NCBI GenBank assembly: GCA_022592445.1
Contig: JABYQR010000485.1
Location: 1 to 27,781, forward strand
Source of the DNA: Cytidiella melzeri
Taxonomy: Eukaryota; Basidiomycota; Agaricomycetes; Polyporales; Irpicaceae
Length of the DNA stretch: 27,781 bases
Direction of reading: 5' to 3'
The number at the start of each line of letters is the position of its first letter. The stretch's first letter is position 1. The translations under genes were made by a program, and so were the position numbers. This document shows, one piece after another, positions 1 to 9,689 of the stretch. A model generated the notes under the pieces. It was not told the origin of the DNA, did not search any database, and saw only the letters and a list, made by a program, of their open reading frames with translations.

Positions 1-241
1 GTCATTTGCACTGCGAGGTGAGTTACTTAATGTAACCTAGTATAAGTCTAATATTAACTTCGTCGTTTGTACTGCCAGTATTTGGCCTTAGTGCCTGCTT
101 GCCTGCTTATCATCGACTTTGACCTTGTGGTTGTTGTTGTTGGAAATCTTCCACATCCAATCTACTCCCTTGTTAGGGTTATCAGCATAGCAGCTGTCAC
201 TCCGCGACAGACTGGGTATTGTCTATGCTACATGTACTACA
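1..241 (+). repeat. 3' part of a Ty3/gypsy LTR (family A)
   Basis: This stretch matches, with mismatches, the reverse complement of 15769-16008, which is the terminal part of the complete family A LTR. Position 1 aligns with 16008 and position 241 with 15769, and both copies end in ...CTACA. The window therefore opens inside an LTR, downstream of its TATA box. An internal partial duplication (GCACTGC motifs near 8 and 70) is shared by both copies. The rest of this element lies outside the window. Confidence 0.75.
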
Positions 242-261
242 GGTCAAACCACTCTTAACCC

Positions 262-440
262 TGAATAACATTGAACTACAGGATGATAAGTTTCACCCAT
301 AAACAAAGCAGAAAAGTCAAGCTTGTCTACCGCCCCACTTGGAACATGACAGCCGACATCCTTACAAAGGTGCTCGCTGCTATGAAAACCAAGCACTTCA
401 CCTCATCCACGGGTCATGCACAGGCTTGGTGGGGCCTGTT
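262..440 (+). pseudogene. Ty1/copia polyprotein, C-terminal RNase H tail (fragment)
   Basis: From about 313 the plus-strand translation reads KVKLVYRP followed by MTADILTK. This is the hallmark C-terminal end of Ty1/copia RNase H (usually LVYxPTxxMxADxLTK). It continues for about 15 residues to a KHF.....G segment typical of the end of the polyprotein. Upstream, an NIEL-like remnant at about 260-275 is in a different frame, so a frameshift lies near 275. Everything N-terminal is missing; the copy abuts the gypsy LTR fragment. It is not obviously part of the solo LTR downstream, because that LTR has its own target duplication. Confidence 0.65.
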
Positions 441-688
441 GAAAATATTCATTCCTCCATTGCACTTTGTATTTATGCATCCACCAGGCTGTGTTTTCTT
501 TCTCTCTTGTTCCTCCGCTTGTACAGGTACACAAACTGTTGCACATTTTGTACCATGACTCACTGATATACAAGCCACTCTGAGGTGTGAGTACTTTACT
601 GGACTCTTCTTTCTCCATCATGTACTTATATTACCTTGTAGTTGACACGTCATGTCTCTGAGTAAATGATACAGAGTCTTTGACCTAC
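441..688. other. Unassigned AT-rich spacer
   Basis: This lies between the copia tail and the solo LTR. It may contain the copia 3' untranslated region, but I see no convincing polypurine tract and no gene. Confidence 0.3.
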
Positions 689-1300
689 TGTTATGATCCA
701 AATTGGATCACATGGTCAGGACTGGACTTCTGCTCACTTCAACCGTCCACACATCTTACATTACATGCTTCCGACAATCTCCCAAACCCTTCACAACTCT
801 GTCATCTGGTTGTCTCTATCTGTCACTACCACTTTATCCGTGTCTCAACTCTGATTGAGCTCTAGTTCCTGCTCCTGAACACTCTGAGTACCCGCATCAG
901 CTTGCTCTGCACAAGTTCTATTGGACTTCCAACTTGTGTTAGTATATAAACATACCAACTTGTGCAGTAGAAATCTCAAGTTGGGATATTGATTTGGATT
1001 CCCCACTCTCGCTTCATTCGGCTTCACTAGCTGAAGCAGCCTTATTTGTTGTTGTTCAACCTCTGTTCCCTGTCCAACTCAACCTTTCTATTCTGACTCT
1101 GACTCTAAACCCCACAGGCTAAACTTCTGATCCTGCTAAGTCCAAACCCAAGTCCAAGAGTTATTGTGTGGTGAAGCTTACTTAGCTAGAGCCAAGGACC
1201 TACATGCATCCCCCTTTTTCTGATCCCAATCCTCACTACCTAGTTTCTGATGGGCTCCGAGCGTGACCCAATCTGTTTTAGCACAGGTCATAACACCTAT
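684..1300 (+). repeat. Solo LTR with 5-bp target-site duplication
   Basis: The LTR proper spans 689-1295 (607 bp). It starts TGTTATGAT and ends GTCATAACA, so its termini form a short inverted repeat (TG...CA). It is flanked by CCTAC at 684-688 and CCTAT at 1296-1300, a 5-bp target-site duplication with one mismatch. A TATA box lies at 943-950. No coding sequence lies between two copies, so this is a solo LTR left by LTR-LTR recombination. Whether it is copia or gypsy cannot be told from the termini alone. Confidence 0.65.
943..950 (+). promoter_or_regulatory. TATA box of the solo LTR
   Basis: TATATAAA sits 254 bp into the LTR, a normal place for the U3/R boundary promoter of a retrotransposon. 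Confidence 0.4.
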
Positions 1301-1769
1301 CCTTTGAGGTTTGACACATTGTGTTCCTGGGTTTTTTATGCAAGCTCTTCAATTGGCCTGTTCAAGCCCAGCATTGTTAACACTTGGTGCCACAAATTTT
1401 GAATCAGATGTGTCTGGCACATGGTGAGCAATAGATGCTGAGCCATGTGCCTATCACAATCTTTCATACAAGTATCTGATTGGATGTCCATGTATAGTAC
1501 ACCAACGTCTTGCAACTGATGGGCCTCAATTCCTGTATCCTGTTTATTCTGTCTTCTGGCTCCTCCTGCAAGTCATCACTTGACACAAAGTTCACACACA
1601 AACTTCTTCAATTTCCACTCATTGAGAAATTCATGAAAATACTACAACAGGAACAGGGGTAAAGCATCTGTTGCTCACCATCAGGCTGTGCCAACCCAAA
1701 CTTGGACCTATCTGCTTGACACCATTTGCAGGCACTGAACACTGGATACTCATGTACATGGGTAACAAC
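1301..1769. other. Unassigned sequence
   Basis: There is no ORF of note and no internal repeat I could recognise. It is CpG-poor and similar in texture to the repeat block that follows, so it may be an eroded flank of that repeat. Confidence 0.3.
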
Positions 1770-2110
1770 CCATAATAGTGAATTGTACCTGTGACTTTGT
1801 TATAAAAATAACCTCAGTAAACAACTCTGTTCCTGGTAAGGACCTTGCCAGGCCATCTGGTCATGAATACTGACTGTTTTACAGGCATTTGCTATTGGTG
1901 ACACCTTTGATAGGCAACTTGATCAGAGATAAATTGACTGTACTACAATTGATAAGTTTGGTTGCGGGAAAAGGAGCCATACATTGATGAAGGTAGCCAC
2001 CAGTGGTAGCAAGCAGCTTCATATATCTTGTCATTAATCTTGTGCAGTGTTCACTTTTGATTCTAGAAATCACTTGCTTGAAAAATGCAGGGCTTGAGGG
2101 TCTCATGGAA
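1770..2110 (+). repeat. Repeat module X, copy 1
   Basis: About 340 bp, homologous to 3297-3575 (same strand) and to 12376-12741 (reverse complement). Shared landmarks include ACTGTACTACAATTGATAAG near 1937 and the following stretch around the ACATTGATGAAGGTAGCCACC segment. It precedes a satellite array in copies 1 and 2 and follows one in the inverted copy. No coding capacity is conserved between copies. Confidence 0.75.
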
Positions 2111-2700
2111 TCAATTGCTAGAACATGTTACATGTGTCCTGTTAATGTCTGCACTGCCACACCCCCATTGGATCTGCCACTAGGCTGGGTCATAATTGCA
2201 AATCCTGCTTATAGAGCAACTAGTGGTTGTGAAACTGTGTGGGAGGATCAAAGGCAGTGCTCTATGCTGATGCAACCACATCCTGTTGATGTCTCAACCA
2301 TATCAGCCCCACTATAACTTCCACAGGCTGTGTTCTGATTGTAACTCCTGCTTATAGAGCAACTGGTGGTTTTGAAACTGTATGCAAGAATCAAAGGCTG
2401 TGCTCCATGCTGATGTAAATACATCCTGTTGATGTCTGGTCTGCCTCAGCCCCATCAGAACTGCCACAGGCTATGTTCTGATTTTAACTCCTTAGGGAGC
2501 AACTAATGGTTGTGAAACTTGGTGCAACCATTGAATGCAGTGCTTGCTGCTGATGCAACCATGTCCTGCTGATGTCTGAGCTTTTTTACCCCCATTGAAA
2601 CTGCCACAGGCTGTGTTCTGATTGTAGCTTCTGCTTAGAGAGCAACTAACAGCTGTGAAGCTTTGTGGAACAATCAGATGCAGTACTCACTGCTGATGCA
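2111..2700 (+). repeat. 142-bp satellite array A1 (about 4 units, forward)
   Basis: Units are recognised by the anchor ACTGCCACAGGCTGTGTTCTGATT, TAACTCCTGCTTAGAGAGCAAC, and then TTGTGAAACT. The GAGCAAC anchor ends at 2220, 2363, 2503 and 2646, giving spacings of 143, 140 and 143 bp. Units are diverged from one another. The array lies inside a stretch of about 956 bp without a single CpG. Confidence 0.8.
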
Positions 2701-3250
2701 GCCACAAATTTACATTGTCCAAGAATGTAGGGGTTGAGAATTTGTAGTTAGCTTCCAAAGTACTGGTGATTTTTGCTCAGAGCCAATACTATGTGTGGCA
2801 TGTTTTCTAGTTGTATTCCTTGTTCAGAGAGCAAGCAATGTCTGTAGATTTCTGCACATGTACTTGACCAGAATTTGACATCATTTGCCAGTAGGAATGG
2901 AGTTTGAATTTGAGTCTGGATGACGTTTTTCAGTAGACTGGGCATAACTTGCTCAGTTCCACGTCAATTGACAGGATGTTTGTACCAGGATGTTGCCACA
3001 AGATAGGGCTATCCAATGGTGTACTATATGTACAAAGTTATACCCATATGCAGTCTGTAAAAATCAAAAACTGCATCTTGATTGCAAAAGTGATCTGATA
3101 CAAAGTTATAAATGGCTGATGTCAAGGCCAGTGTGATGCCATCAGCTGGATTCATTGTTTTGTTATTGACACCATTATTGTCTGTATTCTGCCATCAAAT
3201 TCCCACACTTCGGGGGACAAAAAGGTCACATCTGAAAAGGCATCAATGTG
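2701..3250 (+). repeat. Repeat module Y, copy 1
   Basis: It starts with CCACAAATTTACATTGTCC and runs to about 3250. A second forward copy with an internal deletion of about 130 bp is at 4030-4437, and an inverted copy is at 6515-7025. A short piece of the start of Y also appears inverted at 10796-10850. No protein is evident. Confidence 0.75.
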
Positions 3251-3296
3251 CTGGAGCACACTGGAACAATTCTTCTTCATTCTTCAGGGATTGTAA

Positions 3297-3575
3297 TTGG
3301 GTAAAGTGCAGGAGCAGGGTTACAAAGAACCTCAGTCAACAACTTTGTTCCCTGTATGAACCTTTCCAAGTAATTTTGGTCATGAATATTGACTGTAGTA
3401 AGGGCATTTGCTACTGGTGACACCTTAGATAAGCAACTTGATCTGCGATAAAGTGACTGTACTACAATTGATAAGTTCGGTTGTGGAAAAAGCAACCATG
3501 CATTGATCAAGCTAGCCACTAATGGTAGCAACAGGATTCATATATTCAACCATTTATCTTGTGCAGTGTTTACTG
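3297..3575 (+). repeat. Repeat module X, copy 2
   Basis: Homologous to 1790-2070. It opens with GTAAAGTGCAGGAGCAGGG, a phrase also present at the inner end of the left terminal inverted repeat of the 9715-13170 element (about 10070-10095), so X and that element share ancestry. Confidence 0.7.
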
Positions 3576-4029
3576 CTTATGCAGCAATCACTTGCAGTGC
3601 TCATCAACACTCACTGCTAATGCCAAAAAATGACTTACTTCAAAAAGGGTCAGAGTTGTGTCATCAGATCAACTGTTGAAACATGTTACATGTGTCCTGT
3701 TGATGTCTGAACTGCCTCATCCCCATTGGAACTGCTACAGGCTGTGTTCTGACTGTAACCCCTGCTTTGAGAGCAACTCATGGTTGTGAAACTTTGTGTA
3801 ACAGTCAGATGCAGTGCTCATTACTGATGCAACCACAAAAGGGCCTGAGGATGTCTCATCAGATCAGCTCTCAAAACATGTTACATATGTCCTGTTCATG
3901 TCTGAACTGCCTCATCCCCATTGTGACTGCCACAGGCTGTGTTCTAATTGTAACTCCTGGTTAGGAAACAATTAATGGATGTGAGGCTTTGCAGATCAAT
4001 CAGATGCAGTGCTCACTGTTGATGCAGCC
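3576..4029 (+). repeat. Satellite array A2 (2-3 units, longer variant)
   Basis: Same satellite family as A1, but with roughly 50-70 extra bp per unit containing the phrase CATCAGATCA and CATGTTACATGTGTCCTGTT. The unit anchors at 3777 and 3972 are 195 bp apart. The longer form is also seen in array A4 (8775-9450). Confidence 0.65.
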
Positions 4030-4437
4030 GCAAATGTACATTGTCTGACATTGTAGGAGTTGAGGATGTTTTGCTAGCTTCCAGAGTACTGGTTATTCTT
4101 GTTCAGACCCAATGATATTTGTGGCATGTGTTCTGATTTTATTCCTTGTTCAAAGAGCAAGCAATGCCTGTAGGTTGCTGTACATGTATCTGAGCAGAAT
4201 TTGACATCATGTGCCAGCAAGAGTGGACTTTGAATCTTAGTCTAATTGATTTTTTGAATTGAACTGGCCATAAATTGCTCAATCTCACTTCAATTGACAG
4301 GATTTTGTACCCGGATGTTGCCACAAGATAGCACTATCCAATGACAAAGTCAGGGTGATGCTATTGAAACTGATACTGTCTGTATTCTACTATCATATTC
4401 TCACACTTTGGGGAACAAGAGAGTCACATCTGCTTCT
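4030..4437 (+). repeat. Repeat module Y, copy 2 (internally deleted)
   Basis: Homologous to 2701-3250, but missing the counterpart of about 3020-3130. With module X copy 2 and A2 it makes a second X-array-Y unit directly after the first, so the composite repeat is tandemly duplicated. Confidence 0.7.
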
Positions 4438-4950
4438 ATTTGTTAGGGTAATACAAATCCAATATTGGCATTTTATCACATCTGATATTCCAACTGATAG
4501 ATTGCTGTTATCTCACACAGCCCCAATCTCTAAGTGGTTATATAGTTGTTTAGTCTGAAACTGGGTCCTTTCTGTGACAAAGCTAAATGGTGTCAGGGAC
4601 AAAGAACTAACTCCTCTCCATCCTCCTGCCTCTTTCCCCCCTTCTTCTGTTATACATTTGACAAGTAAAGGTGATATATTTCTGATAGTATGGACTGAAA
4701 ATTATTTGCTTCAATATTGCAATCCAATACTAGGGACAGTTGGGGTTCTAACATCTGAAACAGCTCCCATAACAGGGGTGATACAGTAATAATACTGGCA
4801 TTGATTGCATCTGACATAGCCAACTGATGAATTGCTATGATCTGAAACAGGCTGCTGTCTGTCACCAACAAAGCAACAAAGCCAAATAGTGTCAGGATTG
4901 TCAGACAAACTCCTCTCCTTCATTCTGTTTCTCCCCCCCCCCCCCCCCAG
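4438..4950 (+). repeat. Diverged tandem duplication of about 340 bp plus poly-C tract
   Basis: The segment around 4446-4640 (GGTAATACA, then TGGCATT, CATCTGA, ATTGCT, TCACACAG, TGGTGTCAGG, ACTCCTCTCC) recurs in the same order at about 4778-4925. Each half ends in a pyrimidine-rich stretch. The second ends in a run of 16 cytosines at 4933-4948. No coding potential. Confidence 0.55.
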
Positions 4951-5282
4951 GTAGAGTTGCCATTTTCCCAAGCAAGTCAATGTATTCAGTATTTATAAAG
5001 ATCTATACCATAGAATACAAATTATGGTACAGATTAATCTGATATGTTCTGTATATGTGTCTATCACTGACACTATGGGGGTACTGGGGAATCTTCTATT
5101 ACACACAGGAGAGTAGCTATTGGGTATTTATATATTCTAGGATTCTGAAGCATTATAATGGTATTTCTGCAGAGCACTAATTCCAACTACACATCAACAA
5201 TCAGATGTTTCAAGCCCTGTAGCACTGTACTGTGTCATATATATATCAAGCCCAGGCGAGTTTCATCATTTTGTGCAGCATG
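4951..5282. other. Unassigned AT-rich sequence
   Basis: I see no gene and no repeat partner here, only a short ATATATAT run near 5240. Confidence 0.3.
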
Positions 5283-6038
5283 TGTTGTGGATGGCCCGAC
5301 TAGCCGTTATTTTTTACAATTTACCTCTTGTTTTTATCTGTAAAACTCCGGGCTACAATCTAGTTGCAATCCTCTTTGAACAAACCCCTTGCACGTCTAT
5401 TAAGCGCCCGTATCACGTGGCTTAGATGCTCTACACGGTCACGTTACTTGCTACTACATCACACTGGCATGTGACTTAGCTTAAGTAAGACCACATGGCT
5501 ACAACCACATGGCTCAGCCCATAGCTAGGGTTTGACATCATAGATACCGTTCACATGAACTCCTTTTGTTCTTTCCCTATTGTTTTCTTTATGGAAGGAT
5601 GTTCTCACAGGTGTGGGAATGGAATACAATAGTTGGTCTTCTTTTAGATAGATTCTCTCACAAGTAGAGTTCTTGGCAAAGTCTAGACAATAGCTATTGT
5701 TCTCCTTTAGGTAGTTCTTTTGTTCTTCGTTCACACGGCTTCTTGCAAAGCCTGCCCTCAACATGGTCTGTGCGCAAGTCCCTGAAGTCTATATATACTG
5801 CTACATGTACGCTCCTAGCCCCCCATCTCAACCTCTTGGTCTTTACTGGGCTAGGTAAGCAACCCCCTCTTGAACTACATAGCTGGTAGTAACAAATACT
5901 AACTTGGTCTTTACTAGGCTAGATACCTGCATAAGGTTTATAGTTGGTGAGACCATTGTGCTATACACCTGCCACCACCTCGTTGTCGTCTTCCACTTTG
6001 TGTCCCTAGTTGCTGCGTTGAGCTCTGTCTCCGTGACA
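5283..6038 (+). repeat. Gypsy-type LTR (family B)
   Basis: It begins TGTTGTGGATGGCCCGACTAG, which parallels the start of the family A LTR (TG....GGAT.G.CC.AC.AG.CCG, read on the minus strand from 16556). It ends near GTGACA at 6038. Inside are CACGTGGCTTAG and GCATGTGACTTAGCTTAAGTAAGACC motifs and a TATA box. The flanks (GCATG / GGAGT) do not form a target duplication, so the ends are approximate or one side has been lost. No adjoining gypsy coding region was found. Confidence 0.5.
5790..5797 (+). promoter_or_regulatory. TATA box in LTR family B
   Basis: TATATATA about 500 bp into the LTR, the expected region of the U3/R boundary. This supports the plus orientation of the LTR. Confidence 0.4.
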
Positions 6039-6514
6039 GGAGTTAAATCAAAAAGAAAAATGAAAGGGAATTTACCTTTCAAGGCTCAGAAAACCAAGTG
6101 GAAAAGATGCCTTCCACGGATTTGGCGGGGCATGGGAAAAGGGCATGAAAAAATCCAGAAAAGAAAAGGGCGGGTAGAATTTCCGGCGGCCTACCTCGTT
6201 GAATGCACGTGCTACCGAAACTTTCTTGAAAGTTGTTTGCCATGTTATGTTTGCCATCGCCCAACACACGTAGGAAATCTATTTGTTTTTACAATTTTAG
6301 GTCAGTCGGAAATCTGCCCAAATAATCAATATTCACACAGATTCTCGGAGTGCGGAAAGGCTATCAGTAGATAGGCTTGAAAATTTGTAGAAGAATGCCA
6401 AAAATGTCTTTGATTGTATATTAATCTGAACCCCCCAAACATAACCAGATATTCACAAGATTTTTAACATATCAAATAACTCTCACAATCATTTCACGCC
6501 ATTTGAAATCAGCC
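6039..6514. other. Unassigned region downstream of LTR B
   Basis: A reading frame runs from inside LTR B through this stretch to 6374. Its product is lysine-rich with no recognisable domain, and it crosses the LTR end, so I do not call it a gene. An A-rich purine patch lies at 6046-6066. Confidence 0.3.
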
Positions 6515-7025
6515 TTTGCCCGCAGTGGCAGACAGTAACAGTGTCAATAACAAAACAATGAACACAGCTGATGGCATCACACTGGCCTTGTTATCAGCCC
6601 TTCATGTCTCTGTATCAGATCACTTTTGCAATCAAACTGCAGTTTTTGATTTTTACAGACTGCATATGGGTATAAATCTGTACATATAGTACACCATTGG
6701 ATAGTCCTATCTTGTGGCAACATCCTGGTCCAAACATCCTGCCAATTGACGTGGAACTGAGCAAGTTATGGCCAGTCTACTGGAAAATGTCATCCAGACT
6801 CAGATTCATACTCCACCCCTGCTGCCAGATGATGTCACATCCTGGTCAGGTACATGCAGCAATCTACAGACATTGCTTGCTCTCTGAACAAGGAATACAA
6901 TTAGAAGACATGCCACACATAACATTGGCTCTTAGCAAGATCTACCAGTACTTTGGAGGCTAACTACAAATTCTCAACCCCTAAATTCTTGGACAATGTA
7001 AATTTGTGGCTACATTAGTAGTGAG
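6515..7025 (-). repeat. Repeat module Y, copy 3 (inverted)
   Basis: Reverse complement of 2701-3195. Shared landmarks are GGCCAGTGTGATGCCATCAGC at about 3126 and its complement at about 6562, and the complement of GTGTACTATATGTACA at about 6690. It retains the 130 bp that copy 2 has lost, so it pairs better with copy 1. Confidence 0.75.
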
Positions 7026-7150
7026 TACTGTATCTGATTGTTCCACAAAGTTTCACAACTGTTAGTTACTCTCTAAGCAGGGGTTACAATCAGAACACAG
7101 CCTGTGGCAGTTCCAATGGGGGTCAGGCAGTTCAGACATCAACAGGACAC
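7026..7150 (-). repeat. Satellite fragment A3 (one unit, inverted)
   Basis: One 142-bp-type unit (CTAAGCAGGGGTTACAATCAG, then CCTGTGGCAGTTCC, then GACATCAACAGGAC) adjoins the inverted Y exactly as A1 adjoins Y copy 1. It breaks off near 7150. Confidence 0.7.
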
Positions 7151-7641
7151 CACAATGTCACACTCTCTTTGAACGTTTTCAATACATTCCAGGGAGATAC
7201 TAGATAACTAAGATTTCAATTGACAAAATTTCTGGTAACTGGCATAAATATTCTCTCATTATTGACTTTTTGGTTTTTTGAAGGGTTTTCTTTGCATTTT
7301 TATGTCAATTGGCACAACAATGGGTTGAAGGGACTGCGATATTCAGCACATTACATAAGCAATACTCAGCATTATATAAGCACCAACCTACTACAAATGG
7401 ATATAAAATAAGCTTCATGTGACTGTTACCTACATTGAGAAGGCTCAATCAACCTATATTTATAGGTAAACTTATATATATACAACCTGGCATTGAATTT
7501 TGGTATACCTGCATCAGTCTCCCTTCTGTAGCTCAAACAAAGCTCAGTCAAAGTCCAAAAGCTCGAATTTCAGTGTTACATTATATCACATCACACATGA
7601 CATCACATTTACATTTGGGTGCCCTATCTGGGTGCCAGCTG
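7151..7641. other. AT-rich 3' flank of the secreted-protein gene
   Basis: No gene. It lies downstream of the minus-strand gene that ends at 7642 and should contain its 3' untranslated region. A satellite unit breaks off at the left edge. Confidence 0.3.
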
Positions 7642-8256
7642 CTATTGCAGTAGGGACTGAGCCCTTCTCACCTCCTCGGAAAGCCTGGCTATTTGACGCT
7701 CCTTGGGAGGCACATTACTCCTAAGCTTCTGAATCCTAGCCTTGATCTCTTTTAACTCTGGGTTTATCTTTGTCAAATAATCTTGCTTTTTTTTTTCCAC
7801 CTTGTCCAAATCATCCCGCAGCTTCTCAGCTTGCGACCCAGAAGTCCTGTCTGGTTTATGCTCCAAATATGTCACAGATTTCTTGAGCTTCTTAATTTGA
7901 GCTTTGTACTCAGCTAACTCTGGGTTTATCTTTGTCAAATAATCTTGAAGTTCTTTGTTCACCTTGTCCAATTCCCGTCTTATAGCTTGAAGCTCCTGTT
8001 CAGCTTGCCATTTCTCACTTCGCAGTTTGATAAGCGTATCAATAGCCACTGGCCAGAGCGACATGTGTGCTCTAGGTTTGTGCCTGTGGACATCTAAGGA
8101 GGCTGTATGTTTACTTGTACTTTGTCTCTTCAAGTTGATTTTGTTGCTACAAAGTGGATGGAAGGTGCTGCTGTATGGGATGGCAAACGCAGCCACAGTA
8201 TGGACCACACCAATGAGAATAGTGGCAAGAAAAATGGGAGAGGTTGAGAGCCGCAT
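7642..8256 (-). CDS. Small secreted coiled-coil protein, unknown function
   Basis: Single-exon 204-residue frame. I start it at the ATG at 8256; the frame is open six codons further upstream but only reaches a TTG, unlikely as a start in a fungus. Residues 1-24 form a classic signal peptide (MRLS, a hydrophobic core, then TVAA before FAIP). Residues about 25-75 are Ser/Lys/His-rich. Residues about 78-199 are a highly charged helical region suited to a coiled coil. That region holds an internal duplication: 95-128 and 149-182 share LDKV, QDYLTKINPEL and IQKL/IKKL, 54 residues apart. The frame keeps about ten CpGs while its flanks are CpG-depleted, which fits selection on a real gene. No known family was recognised. 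The location within a repeat block resembles that of effector-like small secreted proteins, but this is inference. An undetected intron is possible. Confidence 0.6.
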   Translation of the reverse strand: MRLSTSPIFLATILIGVVHTVAAFAIPYSSTFHPLCSNKINLKRQSTSKHTASLDVHRHKPRAHMSLWPVAIDTLIKLRSEKWQAEQELQAIRRELDKVNKELQDYLTKINPELAEYKAQIKKLKKSVTYLEHKPDRTSGSQAEKLRDDLDKVEKKKQDYLTKINPELKEIKARIQKLRSNVPPKERQIARLSEEVRRAQSLLQ

Positions 8257-8340
8257 AACAATGTTGGAAGTCAAAGGGCAGTTTAAGTTGAGTATGGTAA
8301 GACAGCAAGCTGTTGACAGAAAACAGTACAGTAAGTCAAT

Positions 8341-8770
8341 GCAAGTGTATCATGGACAACAATGCGCTTACTGACCAGCACTGAGGCACAATAACCTGAA
8401 CCAGAAGGTGTATTGAAGGGCAACTTGAGAAGGGCACAGTTTGATGCACAGCTGTACAACAATCTCAGTGACACAACCCAAGGCAAGTGCACCACAGAAA
8501 ACAATGCACTCACTGATCAGTACTAAAGCAACAGGAGAACTTTGAATGACAGAGGCATGCAAAAGGGAAGCTCAAAACTGGTAGAGTTAGGCAGGCAGCT
8601 GTAAGAACAAGTTTGGAAACTGGAGACAAGTGGACCACAGAGACAATGCACTCACTGACCAGCAATGAAGCAGAAAAAAAGAAAGATGTAAAGTGATGGG
8701 GTATGCTGAGTTAGAAAGATGGAGGCAAGTGGGTTTATATATGTTACAGTAGATGTGCAGTGGTTCTGTA
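8341..8770 (+). repeat. 142-bp tandem repeat upstream of the secreted-protein gene (3 units)
   Basis: The phrase RCAAGTG, then ACAATGCRCTYACTGA.CAG, recurs with starts at 8341, 8483 and 8625 (spacing 142), and a final GCAAGTGGG at 8724. It occupies the 5' side of the minus-strand gene 7642-8256. The sequence is not clearly the same satellite as A1-A6 although the period is equal. Confidence 0.65.
8731..8741 (-). promoter_or_regulatory. Possible TATA element for the minus-strand gene
   Basis: On the minus strand this reads CATATATAAACC, about 480 bp before the ATG at 8256. The distance is long, so either the 5' leader is long and contains the tandem repeats, or this match is fortuitous. Confidence 0.25.
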
Positions 8771-8774
8771 ACAG

Positions 8775-9450
8775 GTTATATGATTTGTGCTGATGATGTC
8801 TGCACTGCCGCATTCTCATTTAACTGCCACAGGCTGTATCCTGATGGTAATTCTTGCTCAGAAAGCAACTGATGTTTGCAAAACCTTGTGGAACAGTCAA
8901 TTGCTGTGCCCACTGCTGATACAACAGAAGCATTGCTTGTGCCACAAGTTACATGTGTCCCCTAGATGTCTGAACTGCCTCATTCTCATTAAAATGCTCC
9001 TGACTGTAATTCAATGGCAACCCTTGCTCAGAAAGCAGGTAATGTTTGTGGGACCTTGTGGAACAATCAGTTGCAGTTTCCACTGCCAATGCAACAGAAA
9101 AATTGTGCGTCCTCACAATAAAGGAGTTGAAATGTCTTGTTGGGATCAACTCCCAGAAAATGTTACAGGTATCCTGTTGATGTCTGAACTGCCTCATCCT
9201 CAGTGAACTGCCCCAGACTGTATTCTGATAGTAACTCTTGCTCAGAAAGCAACTGATGTTTGCAAAACCTTGTGGAACAATCAGCTGCAGTGTCCACTGC
9301 TGATTCAACAAAAGAATTGCTTGTCCCTAAATCAAAGGAGTTAAACATGTCTTATCAGAATCAACTTCCAGAAAAGATTACAGGTGTCCTGTTGGCGTCT
9401 GAACTACTTCATTCTCACCGACTTGCCACAGATTGTAGCTGTAGCAACAA
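8775..9450 (+). repeat. Satellite array A4 (about 3.5 units, longer variant, forward)
   Basis: Units carry GATGTCTGAACTGCCTCATTCTCA, CTTGCTCAGAAAGCAAC and TGTGGAACAATCAG. The anchor ends at about 8869, 9038 and 9252 (spacing 169 and 214). This is the same family as A1, A5 and A6, in the variant with extra sequence that is also seen in A2. Confidence 0.65.
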
Positions 9451-9689
9451 GGTTGCTACTCACTTAAAAGGTTCTTAAACTTGAAGGAAATAGTGGGGAT
9501 AGAGAGTAAGTGTCAAAAATGGTGCTTAGCAAATACCATTGAATAACAATATCACATATTGTATTTTTAACAATAATGGATTGAATAGTATTGGTGTTTC
9601 TTAGTATTGGTATTTATTGGTATGTAATGGTAGTTCTGATATAGTCAGTGTTTGGGTAATTCAAGTTCAAGTCCTTGTTTACCTGAAAT
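9451..9689. other. AT-rich spacer with TATTGGT microrepeats
   Basis: TATTGGT-like words recur around 9590-9635. I see no gene here. Confidence 0.3.

Noticed and set aside
1249..1272. TGGGCTCCGAGCGTGACC as a tRNA primer-binding site after an LTR
   Set aside because: It lies inside the solo LTR once its ends are set by the target duplication at 684-688/1296-1300, so it cannot follow the LTR.
4933..4948. Run of 16 cytosines
   Set aside because: A simple homopolymer within a pyrimidine tract; length may be unreliable in the assembly and no function is evident.
5904..6374. 156-codon open frame on the plus strand
   Set aside because: It starts inside LTR B, crosses the LTR end, and has no domain or supporting feature.
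8257..8274. Upstream extension of the secreted-protein frame to 8274
   Set aside because: The frame is open there but the codon at 8272-8274 is TTG on the minus strand; the first ATG is at 8256, which also gives the better signal peptide.
8341..9450. Regularly spaced repeats as a possible CRISPR array
   Set aside because: Units are 142-215 bp, diverged, lack short identical repeats with unique spacers, and the genome is eukaryotic.
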